NCBI GenBank assembly: GCA_031553235.1
Contig: JAVBLS010000054.1
Location: forward strand, 1 to 64,000
Direction of reading: 5' to 3'
From: Frigididesulfovibrio sp031553235
Lineage (GTDB): Bacteria; Desulfobacterota; Desulfovibrionia; Desulfovibrionales; Desulfovibrionaceae
Length of the DNA: 64,000 nucleotides
The position numbers and the translations under genes are program-made. The notes under the pieces are model-generated. The model was not told the DNA's origin. It did not search any database and worked only from the letters and a program-made list of their open reading frames with translations. This document shows, in pieces, positions 52,033-59,769 of the stretch; the first letter of the stretch is position 1; each line of letters opens with the position of its first letter.

Positions 52033-52674
52033 CTATGCGCTTTCCATCACGGCGTGGAGCGCGGCAACGGCCAGGGCGCTGCCTCCGCGCCGGCCGTCAA
52101 GGACGATCTGGGGCACGTCGCAACGGGCCAGGAGTTCCTTTGATTCCACAACATTGACAAAGCCCACGGGCATGCCGATGACCAGGGCGGGGCGCACCCC
52201 CTCTTCCAGGGCGTAGCGGGCGATACGGGCCAGGGCGAGCGGGGCGTTGCCGATGAGCGCAATGGCCCCGTCCAGCATGGGCCGGGCCTTTTCCGCGCTG
52301 CACAGGGCTCGGGTGCGCCCTTCGGACTTGGCCCTGGCAATGACGTCCGGGTCGCTGATGTAGCAGTGCAGACTTTCCGGTCCATAGCCGGCCTGCAGCT
52401 TTTGCAGACGCTCAAGGGACAAACCCGAGCGGATCATCTTTGAATCGCAGAAGATCGGCGCGCCCGCCCGCAAAGCCTGCAGACCGGAGGCAATGGCGTC
52501 GTGGCGAAAAGCCAGGGTGTCCGCAATGCGCGGATCGGCCGTGGTGTGGATAAGCCGGCGCGCCACCCGCCATTCGGGCGCGGGCAGCTTGGTATGCAGA
52601 TCGCATTCCTCTTCAATGATCCGAAAGCTCTCGCTTTCGATTTCCGTTCCGCTCAGATTCCAGCGAATTTCCAT
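52033..52674 (-). CDS. cbiC: Cobalt-precorrin-8 methylmutase
   Basis: A 213-residue CobH/CbiC protein: SFRIIEEECDLH, RRLIHTTADPRIADTL (with the catalytic His in IHTTAD), GAPIFCDSKMIRSGL, ALIGNAPLAL and VIGMPVGFVNVVESKELL. It moves the C11 methyl to C12 to form cobyrinate. It lies between the CbiD-ET fusion and a membrane protein gene in the cobalamin operon. Confidence 0.93.
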   Translation of the reverse strand: MEIRWNLSGTEIESESFRIIEEECDLHTKLPAPEWRVARRLIHTTADPRIADTLAFRHDAIASGLQALRAGAPIFCDSKMIRSGLSLERLQKLQAGYGPESLHCYISDPDVIARAKSEGRTRALCSAEKARPMLDGAIALIGNAPLALARIARYALEEGVRPALVIGMPVGFVNVVESKELLARCDVPQIVLDGRRGGSALAVAALHAVMESA

Positions 52675-52741
52675 ACTATTCCTTAGCTAGGCCCATGCCG
52701 TTATGCGTTTTGACAAAATTCTCTTTCCACCCGGTCCCGCA

Positions 52742-54199
52742 TCAGCGCATGGACAGCATCACGACAACAACGCAGGTTGTAGCCAGCAGAGTGGCCAGAA
52801 AGCGGGAAAATTGCGTGCCGAGAACAATGGTGAAGGCGATGGGCGCGGGGAATATTCCCAGGGCGGACGGCAGATTGCGCCTGAACATACGCAAAGGGTT
52901 GCCCACCGCGCTGCCCACGAGCATGGCCAGCAGGATCTGGGTGTTGCTGATCAGACCGTCGGCCCGCAGGTGTGCGGCCAGCGCCGAAGACTGCACCAGC
53001 CCGCCCATCTGGGCGGCAACCACGGAGAGCAGTTCGACCGGGAAAAGGGCGGCTACGGACTTGGGCAGGGCGTCCTCCCAAAAATCAAGCGCCCCGCTTT
53101 TGAGCAGCCACTCGATGCCGAGGATCAGCGGAACGGTCAGATAAGCCATGCGGAACAGCAACGACAGCGAGCGAACCGCGGATCTGGAGATGGCCTGGGG
53201 CCAGGCGAGCGGGTCTGCGTCCGGACCGGGCGTGCCTTCCGCAAAGGGCGTATCGCCGCGTCCGGAAACGTACCAGCGGTTCAGGAGCAGCACAGCCAGC
53301 AACATACAAAAAGCGCCGGTGAACTGCACCCCGAAGAACAATACCCCGGGCAGGCCGACGGCCGCGATCACCGGGTACATCACCCGCAGGGCATGCGATA
53401 CATAGGCCAGATAGCTGTTGGCTATGCCCCCGGCAATGAGCGCCGAGGTCCGGATTTCGCCTTTGGCGTGGCTGCCTGCCAGAATGCTGTTGGCGGCGGC
53501 GTTGGAGCAGAGCGCCGTGGGCAGAGCCAGGCCGGAGATTTCCGGCAGGCGGGCCATGCGGGTCAGCCGGCCCATCTGCTTGGCCAGCACCATGTGCCAG
53601 CGCCGGGCCTCCACCAGCCCGCCGAGAAAGGCCGCCAAGCCTACAATGGCGAACAGCCGGCCGAAGGTTTTCAGGCGCATGAATACTTTTTCCGCGTCGG
53701 AACGCCGCTGCATCCGGGGCGCGGGTTTGCCGTCCTCAGATGCGCCCGGGGCGGAAGTCACGCTCGCGCCGGCGGCGGAAGACACATTCCCGCCGGCACC
53801 GGAGGCCTCGACGGAGGCGTCGGAGCGTTGCTGCATACGTTGTGTGGGTGTGTCGACCTCGGGCACGGCCGCTGCGGCGGACCCGACGAAGATGCCGGGG
53901 CTCTGATGCATCCGGGGCGCGGGTTTGCCGTCTTTCGGCGTACCCGTGGCGGCAGGCGTGGCGGAAGATGCGCCGGGGGCGGCACGGGCGGGAGTCACCA
54001 CGCCGGGCAGGCTCGTGCTGCGCGGGGCGTCATCGTCGGCCGCGTCGGAGATCTCCTCGGTTGGTGTGGGCCTGGCCTTCATATGGCGGGGATCCACGGG
54101 CATGTGCAGGATAAGCCAACACGATCCGGCCAGGGCGAGGACAAGCCAGGCGATCCGGCTCGGGCGCTTCCAGGGGGGCGGGGGGGGGCGTCGTGTCAT
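52742..54199 (-). CDS. Membrane protein in the cobalamin operon (nucleoside-recognition-like)
   Basis: A 485-residue protein. One N-terminal helix (IAWLVLALAGSCWLILHMPV), then a 130-residue low-complexity Ala/Thr/Pro linker with repeated DGKPAPRM and RMQ(R)RSDA units, then about 8-9 hydrophobic segments (LFAIVGLAAFLGGLVEARRW, GLALPTALCSNAAANSILAG, GLPGVLFFGVQFTGAFCMLL, FTIVLGTQFSRFLATLLATT). The membrane part resembles nucleoside-recognition/Gate transporters. It lies in the cobalamin operon, overlapping cbiL by four bases; cobalt or intermediate transport is possible but unproven. cbiB is not in the window, and this protein does not resemble it. Confidence 0.65.
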   Translation of the reverse strand: MTRRPPPPPWKRPSRIAWLVLALAGSCWLILHMPVDPRHMKARPTPTEEISDAADDDAPRSTSLPGVVTPARAAPGASSATPAATGTPKDGKPAPRMHQSPGIFVGSAAAAVPEVDTPTQRMQQRSDASVEASGAGGNVSSAAGASVTSAPGASEDGKPAPRMQRRSDAEKVFMRLKTFGRLFAIVGLAAFLGGLVEARRWHMVLAKQMGRLTRMARLPEISGLALPTALCSNAAANSILAGSHAKGEIRTSALIAGGIANSYLAYVSHALRVMYPVIAAVGLPGVLFFGVQFTGAFCMLLAVLLLNRWYVSGRGDTPFAEGTPGPDADPLAWPQAISRSAVRSLSLLFRMAYLTVPLILGIEWLLKSGALDFWEDALPKSVAALFPVELLSVVAAQMGGLVQSSALAAHLRADGLISNTQILLAMLVGSAVGNPLRMFRRNLPSALGIFPAPIAFTIVLGTQFSRFLATLLATTCVVVVMLSMR

Positions 54200-54897
54200 T
54201 GCTTTTTAACCATGATCATTGAAAGGTATTCTTCCGGACGCGCGCGGATGGCTTCCGGATCGGTCAGCAGGGCCTGCCCTTCCATGGCCAGATGTTCGCC
54301 ATAGAGGATGGTCACCCCCTCCTCGCGCTCCAGCCGATCCAAAAGAGCGGCACGGCTGCGGTAGGCCTTGAGGAGGATGGTGGTGGAGCCCTTGGGGAAC
54401 TCCAGCGATTCGGCCATTTCCGACTTGAACGACGGGATGACCCTGAGCTGTTCGCCGTTTTCCACCAGCACCGTCCCCGCCTTGGCCGTGAGGGTGGCAA
54501 AGGAGGTGATGCCCGGGACAATCTCCAGTTCCAGGCCGGGAATGGCCTCGTGGATGATCCCCAGCACGTAGCCGAAAGTGCTGTAGGTCATGGCGTCGCC
54601 CAGGGTGGCAAAGGCACAGTCGCGCCCGGCGCGCAATTCGTTGATGATCGCCTCGGCGTTGTCCCGCACCTGCGCCTTGCGAACAGCCGTATCGCGGGAC
54701 ATGCTGAAAATTTGCAGCCGCACCTCTCCGCGCGGCTTGAGATATTCCACCACCGCCTGAGAAACGCTGTTCGAGGCGTTCTGTGAAATCACGGTGAAGA
54801 CTACGTCCACAGAACGGAGCACGTCCGCCGCCCGGATGGTCAGGTACTGGGGATCGCCCGGGCCTATGCCCACACCATACAATTTGCCCGCTTTCAT
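54196..54897 (-). CDS. cbiL: Precorrin-2/cobalt-factor II C20-methyltransferase
   Basis: A 233-residue tetrapyrrole methylase: GKLYGVGIGPGDPQYLTIRA, FATLGDAMTYSTFGYVLGII, ELEIVPGITSFATLTAKAG. It methylates C20 of cobalt-sirohydrochlorin, straight after CbiK. ATG 54897 (MKAGKLYG) was chosen; 13 extra codons upstream are not conserved. 206 bases separate it from cbiK. Confidence 0.92.
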   Translation of the reverse strand: MKAGKLYGVGIGPGDPQYLTIRAADVLRSVDVVFTVISQNASNSVSQAVVEYLKPRGEVRLQIFSMSRDTAVRKAQVRDNAEAIINELRAGRDCAFATLGDAMTYSTFGYVLGIIHEAIPGLELEIVPGITSFATLTAKAGTVLVENGEQLRVIPSFKSEMAESLEFPKGSTTILLKAYRSRAALLDRLEREEGVTILYGEHLAMEGQALLTDPEAIRARPEEYLSMIMVKKQ

Positions 54898-55103
54898 GCA
54901 TGTTCCTTTTTGCGGAAACCCTGCTGCATGCGGCAATCACCGGAAAAATATCGAATGCGCATGCGTCGCGTTTCCTTGGGTAGTAAGGGGAGCCCCGGGG
55001 GGAGCGGGAAAGGAGGCGTTCTTTTTCAAAAGGCCTCCCCTTCTCCCGCTCCATTCCATTGTTGTTCCTCGTTTCAAGCCTGTCCGATGTTTATTCTTTG
55101 AGG

Positions 55104-55973
55104 CTAATCCGACTTCTTGGTGTTGGCGAGATCGATGGCCGCGTTGTCCGTGTGGCTGAGAAAGATGTCCTGAATGCCCTTGAGCTGCCCCAGACCCTTG
55201 AGGTTTGGCATGGGCTGCATACCCTTGGCCTTGATCTGGGAGGCCCAGGAGTCTTCTTCCGGCCCGGCGAGATCGTTGTTGGCGTGGTCGCCCGCCACGA
55301 TCATGAAGGGCTGCAGCCAGACGCGCTTGGCGCCGGAGGCCTTGATCTCGGGCAGAATGTTTTTAAAGCTGTGGGCGCCCTCAACGGTGGCGAACCAGAC
55401 GTGCTTGTCGGCCTTGTGGAAGGCGTCGGCCGTGGCGGCCAGGATCAGGTCGCCGGGGCCCCGGTCGTTGCCGTGGCCCATGAGCACCACGGCGTCGTTG
55501 GGCTTGCGCTCGGCAGGCAGGGCGGCCAACACGATTTTCACCACATCGTCCAGGTCCTTTTGGGAAACGAGCAGCGGATAGCCCACCTTCACAGTCGTGA
55601 ACCTGCCGGGATTCTTGGTGATGTTTTTGACCACCATACGTTCAAGCTGGCTGTATTCCTCGGCCGGAGCAATATGCAGGGACTGGATGCGCAGGTCGGT
55701 CACGCCCTGCTCGGCCATTTTATCCATGGCCGCGTTCACCGACAGGACCGGCTTGCCTTCTTCGGCCAGCTTGTTGCGAATGATGTCCGAAGTGAAGGCC
55801 AGCAGCACGGGGCCGTCGTTCCGTTGCGTGTAGGCCTTTTCTATGTCGTCGATGGCCGGGCGGGCACTCTTCATGGAGGTGCCGAAGGCCACCAGCAACG
55901 TCCCGGTCTTGGCAAGAGCGGGAACGGCAAGCAACAGGAATGAAAGAAGCAAGGCGACGAAGATCTTTTTCAT
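55104..55973 (-). CDS. cbiK: Sirohydrochlorin cobaltochelatase, exported form
   Basis: A 289-residue CbiK with a signal peptide (IFVALLLSFLLLAVPALA). The chelatase domain has GTLLVAFGTSMKSARPAID, the metal/tetrapyrrole His in LRIQSLHIAPAEEYSQ, VVLMGHGNDRG (His) and FMIVAGDHANNDLAG (His), the histidine set of class II chelatases. A periplasmic CbiK is known from Desulfovibrio vulgaris. It inserts Co2+ (or Fe2+ in a haem role) into sirohydrochlorin, here outside the cytoplasm. GGAG precedes ATG 55973. First enzyme gene of the operon after the riboswitch. Confidence 0.93.
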   Translation of the reverse strand: MKKIFVALLLSFLLLAVPALAKTGTLLVAFGTSMKSARPAIDDIEKAYTQRNDGPVLLAFTSDIIRNKLAEEGKPVLSVNAAMDKMAEQGVTDLRIQSLHIAPAEEYSQLERMVVKNITKNPGRFTTVKVGYPLLVSQKDLDDVVKIVLAALPAERKPNDAVVLMGHGNDRGPGDLILAATADAFHKADKHVWFATVEGAHSFKNILPEIKASGAKRVWLQPFMIVAGDHANNDLAGPEEDSWASQIKAKGMQPMPNLKGLGQLKGIQDIFLSHTDNAAIDLANTKKSD

Positions 55974-55983
55974 GACTACTCCT

Positions 55984-56202
55984 TCATGCTGTGTGTGATG
56001 TTTTATCGGGCAGCGGCGGGCTGAAAACGCCGGGAACAAAAACGCCGACATGGCCCGGAGGGCCGCTGTCGGCGCAATGAAACGCGGTGTGCTGTTGCCG
56101 GCGGGAAGAAGGAGGAGTGTGCCTGGGGCGGACGCGGTCACCCCCCGTGAAGGGGAAGGACCTTCGGCCGCATCGCTGCGGAGAATACAAAAAGACGCTC
56201 AT
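55984..56202 (-). CDS. Possible 72-residue leader ORF before cbiK
   Basis: ATG 56202 has a strong Shine-Dalgarno AAGGAGG with 4-5 bases spacing. The frame (MSVFLYSPQRCGRRSFPF ...) ends 10 bases before the cbiK ATG. Its SD is beside a conserved hairpin that follows the riboswitch. The composition after residue 20 looks non-protein-like (many Pro, Arg, His), so it may be only a translated leader that couples riboswitch state to cbiK. Riboswitch copy 1 has a matching SD with a 12-codon frame. Confidence 0.35.
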   Translation of the reverse strand: MSVFLYSPQRCGRRSFPFTGGDRVRPRHTPPSSRRQQHTAFHCADSGPPGHVGVFVPGVFSPPLPDKTSHTA

Positions 56203-56206
56203 GTGT

Positions 56207-56235
56207 CCTCCTTGCCCGAAGCCACGCCGGACAAG
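56207..56235 (-). promoter_or_regulatory. SD hairpin following riboswitch copy 2
   Basis: CTTGTCCG and CGGGCAAG (minus strand) pair with one G-U and partly cover the AAGGAGG before the leader ORF. It matches the hairpin at 28485-28512 with compensating base changes, which supports a real RNA structure. Confidence 0.5.
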
Positions 56236-56343
56236 TTTGTTGCGAGGGGCACATGGCGCCTGTGTATCGAAAAATGTGCACGGCAAAACGTGCCGGCAGC
56301 GGGTTTCCGATGGGCCGCCACGCCCCTCAGCTGTTCCAAACAA

Positions 56344-56503
56344 GCTTCAGGCTGGCTTCCCGGCTCAAGATTCATCCTCCCCCGCGCCTTCCCATGGGCG
56401 TTCCACAGTGGCGTGTTGCGGGGTCGTCCTCTTTCACGGTTGCGGGCCAGCGTCGGTTTACACCGAACTTTCCAATTCTCCCGGATTTCCGGGCACCTGA
56501 AGC
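56344..56503 (-). promoter_or_regulatory. Cobalamin riboswitch, copy 2 (cobalamin operon)
   Basis: On the minus strand, P1 GCTTCAGG/CCTGAAGC closes the element. The B12-box region GACGCTGGCCCGCAACCGTGA, GCCACTGT and GAGCCGGGAAGCCAGCC are all present, almost as in copy 1. It lies 370 bases upstream of cbiK, so the whole operon should be shut down when adenosylcobalamin is plentiful. Confidence 0.9.
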
Positions 56504-56666
56504 CGACTCATTGAACTGGGGGTCAATCTCCCTTGGTAAGGCGTTTATGGTCGTTGTTGCGTTGTTTGGCGGCTTGCCGGCCGCCGGGATTGCCCGAACG
56601 GCAGATTACCCGCAACCTGACCGTTTTTTTGATGATCTGCTTGAAAAAAATAGTTTATTCAGGCAT

Positions 56667-56682
56667 AGCAACTATCATACCA
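56667..56682 (-). promoter_or_regulatory. Sigma-54 promoter of the cobalamin operon
   Basis: Minus-strand TGGTATGATAGTTGCT keeps GG-N10-GC and TTGCT; the -24 box has two differences from TGGCACG. It lies about 165 bases upstream of riboswitch copy 2 and downstream of two activator palindromes. The region 56504-56915 has no other clear gene; an ORF near 56547 looks like chance. Confidence 0.55.
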
Positions 56683-56779
56683 ATTTCTTATTATATATAG
56701 TTATTAATATAAATACTTGCCGGTCCATGCCGCGTCTTGCTTTTCTGCCGGCTGCCCGGGAAGGGGCGTTTGTTGGGGC

Positions 56780-56795
56780 GTATCGAAAACAGTAC
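56780..56795. promoter_or_regulatory. Activator site palindrome (cobalamin operon), site 1
   Basis: GTATCG-AAAA-CAGTAC has the same layout as the other palindromes and lies about 100-115 bases upstream of the minus-strand sigma-54 promoter. Confidence 0.5.
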
Positions 56796-56828
56796 ATGTG
56801 TCTTGGGTTGAGGGTGCCTGAGCATTCT

Positions 56829-56844
56829 GTGCCGAAAACGGTAC
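56829..56844. promoter_or_regulatory. Activator site palindrome (cobalamin operon), site 2
   Basis: GTGCCG-AAAA-CGGTAC is the best copy of the palindrome. It lies about 150-160 bases upstream of the minus-strand promoter and could also serve the plus-strand sigma-54 promoter at 57422 from further away. Confidence 0.55.
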
Positions 56845-56915
56845 ACTCCGTTTTCCCGGGGAAGGAGAGACTGTGCTCCGCACGCACTCCGGGTACAAGC
56901 CGCGCCTTGAAAAGA

Positions 56916-57299
56916 TCAGCGGGAAGGCTCGAGTTTGCGATTCAGCAAGGTGATGATCGAAGCCACCGAGGAGTGATAGTCCACAAGGGTTTTTTTCCAT
57001 TGATCCAGGCAACTCAACCCCGTTTCCGTAAGGGTGTAAAGCTTTCTGGCCGGGCCGCTGTCCTGCGTCTCCCAGTTGCAGGACACATGGCCGTCCAGCA
57101 CCATATTTTTCAAGATCTTATAGACTCCGGTCTGATCCGGAGGCTGCGCCTTGAACATGGCCTCTTCTTTAAGAAGCTCCAAAATTCGGTAGCCATGCAG
57201 GGGCCCTTGCACAAGCAAAGCCATCACCGCCGGCTGCAGCAGGCGCGACAGGTTTTTGCCCGAACAGGGGCAGTCCTGAAAACCGGGAAATTCTTTCAT
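56916..57299 (-). CDS. PadR-family transcriptional regulator with N-terminal Cys motif
   Basis: A 127-residue PadR regulator: LQPAVMALLVQGPLHGYRIL, TGVYKILKNMVLDGHVSCNW, SGPARKLYTLTETGLSCLDQ (winged helix and C-terminal helix). It begins MKEFPGFQDCPCSGKNLSRL, with a CPC motif that could sense metal or redox state; another Cys lies in the wing. It is divergent from the aquaporin/CobW operon and may control it. The start ATG 57299 matches the family; longer frames do not. Confidence 0.82.
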   Translation of the reverse strand: MKEFPGFQDCPCSGKNLSRLLQPAVMALLVQGPLHGYRILELLKEEAMFKAQPPDQTGVYKILKNMVLDGHVSCNWETQDSGPARKLYTLTETGLSCLDQWKKTLVDYHSSVASIITLLNRKLEPSR

Positions 57300-57421
57300 T
57301 GTCGGAGCCCTTGGCGAGATTTCGCAACGGCAGATTAGCCCAATGTTCTCGGCGTGTCCACAGGGTGCTGTTTCTACGCCGGCCGTTGGCAAGATATTTG
57401 ACTTATGCCGATAGGTGATCA

Positions 57422-57437
57422 TGGCACATATATTGCT
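57422..57437 (+). promoter_or_regulatory. Sigma-54 promoter of the aquaporin-CobW operon
   Basis: TGGCACATATATTGCT is an excellent sigma-54 promoter (TGGCAC-N5-TTGCT, GG-N10-GC), about 140 bases upstream of the aquaporin ATG. Confidence 0.78.
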
Positions 57438-57579
57438 GCGTAGATTTCCATGTGGCGCGAGGTACGCCGGCGAAGAACACGGGCGGGAAAGACGCGGCAA
57501 GGGCTTTTGTGTATTGCTCCCGGCGTCTGCCCCCGTGCTGCGAGCCGGAAAGAGCGAAGCACTGCCAAAAAAGGAGTGA

Positions 57580-58437
57580 ATGAACGTGTCGGCCAGAGAA
57601 TTTTCCGGAGAGTTCATAGGTACATTTCTCTTGGTTTTATTCGGGTGCGGCTCTGTGGCCGTTTCAGTTTTATTCAATGCTCACATGGGGCTTATGCAGA
57701 TCGCCCTGGCTTGGGGCATCGGGGTCATGCTGGCCATCTATGCCACGCGGCATTTGTGCTGCGCGCATCTCAACCCTGCCGTCACATTGGCCATGGTGCT
57801 TAGCCGGCGTATGTCGGCCAAGAAAGTACCCTGCTATTTGTCGGCGCAGCTTTTGGGCGCAATTGCCGCCGCCTTGGCCCTGTATCTTTGCTTTGGCTCT
57901 TCCATAGCGGTCTATGAAGGCCTCAAGGGTATTGTGCGCGGCACGCCGGAATCGGCATATATAGCCAAGATGTTTGGCGAATATTACAATCTTCCGGGCA
58001 GCGGCTCTGCCGTGACCATGACTCTGGCCGCGGGCGTCGAAGCGTTCGGCACGTTCCTGCTGGTCCTGATGATCTTTTCCCTGACCGAAGGCTGCAACGT
58101 GGGGCGCCCCGGCAACGGCTCGGCGCCGGTATTCATAGGTCTGAGCGTGTCCTCGATCATTTGCCTTTTGGCGCCGCTGACCCAGGCGGGGTTGAACCCG
58201 GCCCGGGATTTCGGCCCGCGGCTGGTGGCCTGGGCCATGGGTTGGGGCGATGCCGCCTGGCCCGACAACACCTTCGGTTTTTTCTTTGTCTACATTCTCG
58301 GCCCCATTGCCGGCGGGCTGATTGCCGCGCTGCTTTTTGTGAAGGTGCTTGAGCCGCTCATGGCCTCCAAAATTGACGAGTGCGGCTGCGAGTTGAATGA
58401 AAAAATACATTATACCGGAGAAGAGCATGCAAACTGA
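57580..58437 (+). CDS. Aquaporin/glycerol facilitator family channel
   Basis: A 285-residue MIP family channel with six helices and both half-helix motifs: HLNPAVTLAM and GLNPARDFGP. Segments include EFIGTFLLVLFGCGSVAVSV and FVYILGPIAGGLIAALLFVK. The C-terminal tail has DECGCELNEK with two Cys. It lets water or a small neutral solute cross the inner membrane. Preceded by AAGGAG and a sigma-54 promoter, and overlapping the CobW gene by 11 bases, it may export or import a solute of the pathway; the solute is unknown. Confidence 0.9.
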   Translation: MNVSAREFSGEFIGTFLLVLFGCGSVAVSVLFNAHMGLMQIALAWGIGVMLAIYATRHLCCAHLNPAVTLAMVLSRRMSAKKVPCYLSAQLLGAIAAALALYLCFGSSIAVYEGLKGIVRGTPESAYIAKMFGEYYNLPGSGSAVTMTLAAGVEAFGTFLLVLMIFSLTEGCNVGRPGNGSAPVFIGLSVSSIICLLAPLTQAGLNPARDFGPRLVAWAMGWGDAAWPDNTFGFFFVYILGPIAGGLIAALLFVKVLEPLMASKIDECGCELNEKIHYTGEEHAN

Positions 58438-59518
58438 GCTGATTTTGATTGGGGGCTTTCTGGGCGCCGGCAAAACCACTTTCTTGCGTGAGTTGTCAAA
58501 GTTCTTGGCGGCCAAGGGCAAAAAGGTGGGACTGATCACCAACGATCAGGCCTCAGCGCTGGTGGACACCGCCTTTCTGAGCGAAGAAAACGGCCATGTG
58601 ATCGAAGTGAGCGGCAGTTGTTTTTGCTGTAATTATAACGGATTTTTGAGCGCAGTGACCAATCTGCGCGGAGCGGGCGTGGATACGATCATCGCCGAGC
58701 CCGTGGGCAGCTGCACCGATCTTTCCGCCACGATCATGCAGCCGCTCAAAGAGAAAAGCGCGCAGGATTTTCGCATTTATCCCCTGTCGGTATTTGCCGA
58801 CCCCCATCGTCTGGAAGAAATTCTGGACGGCGCACCCTCGGCTTTGCACCCCAGCGCGGCCTATATTATCCGCAAGCAGTTCGAAGAAGCCGATGTGATC
58901 GTGATCAACAAGTCCGACCTGCTTTCGGAAGCAGCCAAGCAACAGCTTACGGCAAAAACAAAGGCCGGCTTCCCGGGCAAGCCGGTAGCCGCCCTGAGCG
59001 CCAAAACCGGCGCCGGCTTTGCGGAATGGCTGGAGACGGTTTCTTCTCTGCGGGTTGCCGGCAAAACAATCACCGAGGTGGATTACGACATCTATGCCGA
59101 AGGCGAAGCCGTTCTTGGCTGGCTGAATATGGCCGTCAGGCTTGAAAAAAAGGCTGCCGACTGGAACGCTTTCGCCGGAAACCTTCTGAATGCCCTGGCC
59201 GGGGCCTTCGACGGGGCCGGGCTTTCCGTGGCCCATGTCAAAATTCGACTGGAAACCGCCGGCAAGGCCACCCTGGGGAACATCACCGGGAACAAAGGCA
59301 CTGTTCAGATGCGGAACGCCGCAGGCCAAGGCGACGGCGCAGACCTGACCATCAATGCCCGGGTGGAGACTTCTCCGGAAACGCTTTTGGGTATGGTGGA
59401 AAACATTTTGCAAAAACAATGCGTTGTCGCAGGTGTCCAGTACAGCATTGTGGCCTCGAACTGCCTGAGCCCCGGCAGACCCGATCCCACGTACCGCTAT
59501 GACAAGGTCGTAGCTTAG
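58427..59518 (+). CDS. CobW/G3E-family GTPase, second copy
   Basis: A 363-residue G3E GTPase: LIGGFLGAGKTTFLRELSKF (Walker A), the metal motif SGSCFCC (Cys65-x-Cys67-Cys68), IAEPVGSCTDL, INKSDLLSE, and a longer C-terminal domain (GNITGNKGTVQMRNAA). This copy keeps the full CxCC motif that the copy at 33502 lacks. Start ATG 58427 has GGAG and lies inside the aquaporin gene end, so translation is coupled. A role in metal or corrinoid insertion is likely. Confidence 0.85.
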   Translation: MQTELILIGGFLGAGKTTFLRELSKFLAAKGKKVGLITNDQASALVDTAFLSEENGHVIEVSGSCFCCNYNGFLSAVTNLRGAGVDTIIAEPVGSCTDLSATIMQPLKEKSAQDFRIYPLSVFADPHRLEEILDGAPSALHPSAAYIIRKQFEEADVIVINKSDLLSEAAKQQLTAKTKAGFPGKPVAALSAKTGAGFAEWLETVSSLRVAGKTITEVDYDIYAEGEAVLGWLNMAVRLEKKAADWNAFAGNLLNALAGAFDGAGLSVAHVKIRLETAGKATLGNITGNKGTVQMRNAAGQGDGADLTINARVETSPETLLGMVENILQKQCVVAGVQYSIVASNCLSPGRPDPTYRYDKVVA

Positions 59519-59567
59519 GGGTAGCGCCACGCGGGTCTTTTTGCCTCCCCAATTGGCTGCTCGTATG

Positions 59568-59600
59568 AGTCCGCCGACATCGAGAAGATGTTGGCGGACT
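59568..59600. terminator. 14-bp inverted repeat after the CobW gene
   Basis: AGTCCGCCGACATC pairs with GATGTTGGCGGACT (one wobble) around a five-base loop, 50 bases after the CobW stop. A strong hairpin without a T-run; probable terminator. Bases 59601-59769 hold nothing I recognise. Confidence 0.5.
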
Positions 59601-59769
59601 TCAAATTTGGCCTCCTCAATGCCGCGCTGGTTCGCATGATTCTTGCATTATGTTTTCTTATAAGTGATCTCCGAACAAACCGTCGGCTTGTGAGAGGTTC
59701 GTACCTTGTAAACGGCCGGCAAAGTGGGAAGGCCCATGCCGGCCGGAAATTTCATGACGGAGCGCAGCG

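Noticed and set aside
56253..57338. 361-codon plus-strand ORF across the second riboswitch
   Set aside because: It runs antisense through the riboswitch and the PadR gene, and resembles no family; the hydrophobic stretch near 56547 seems accidental.
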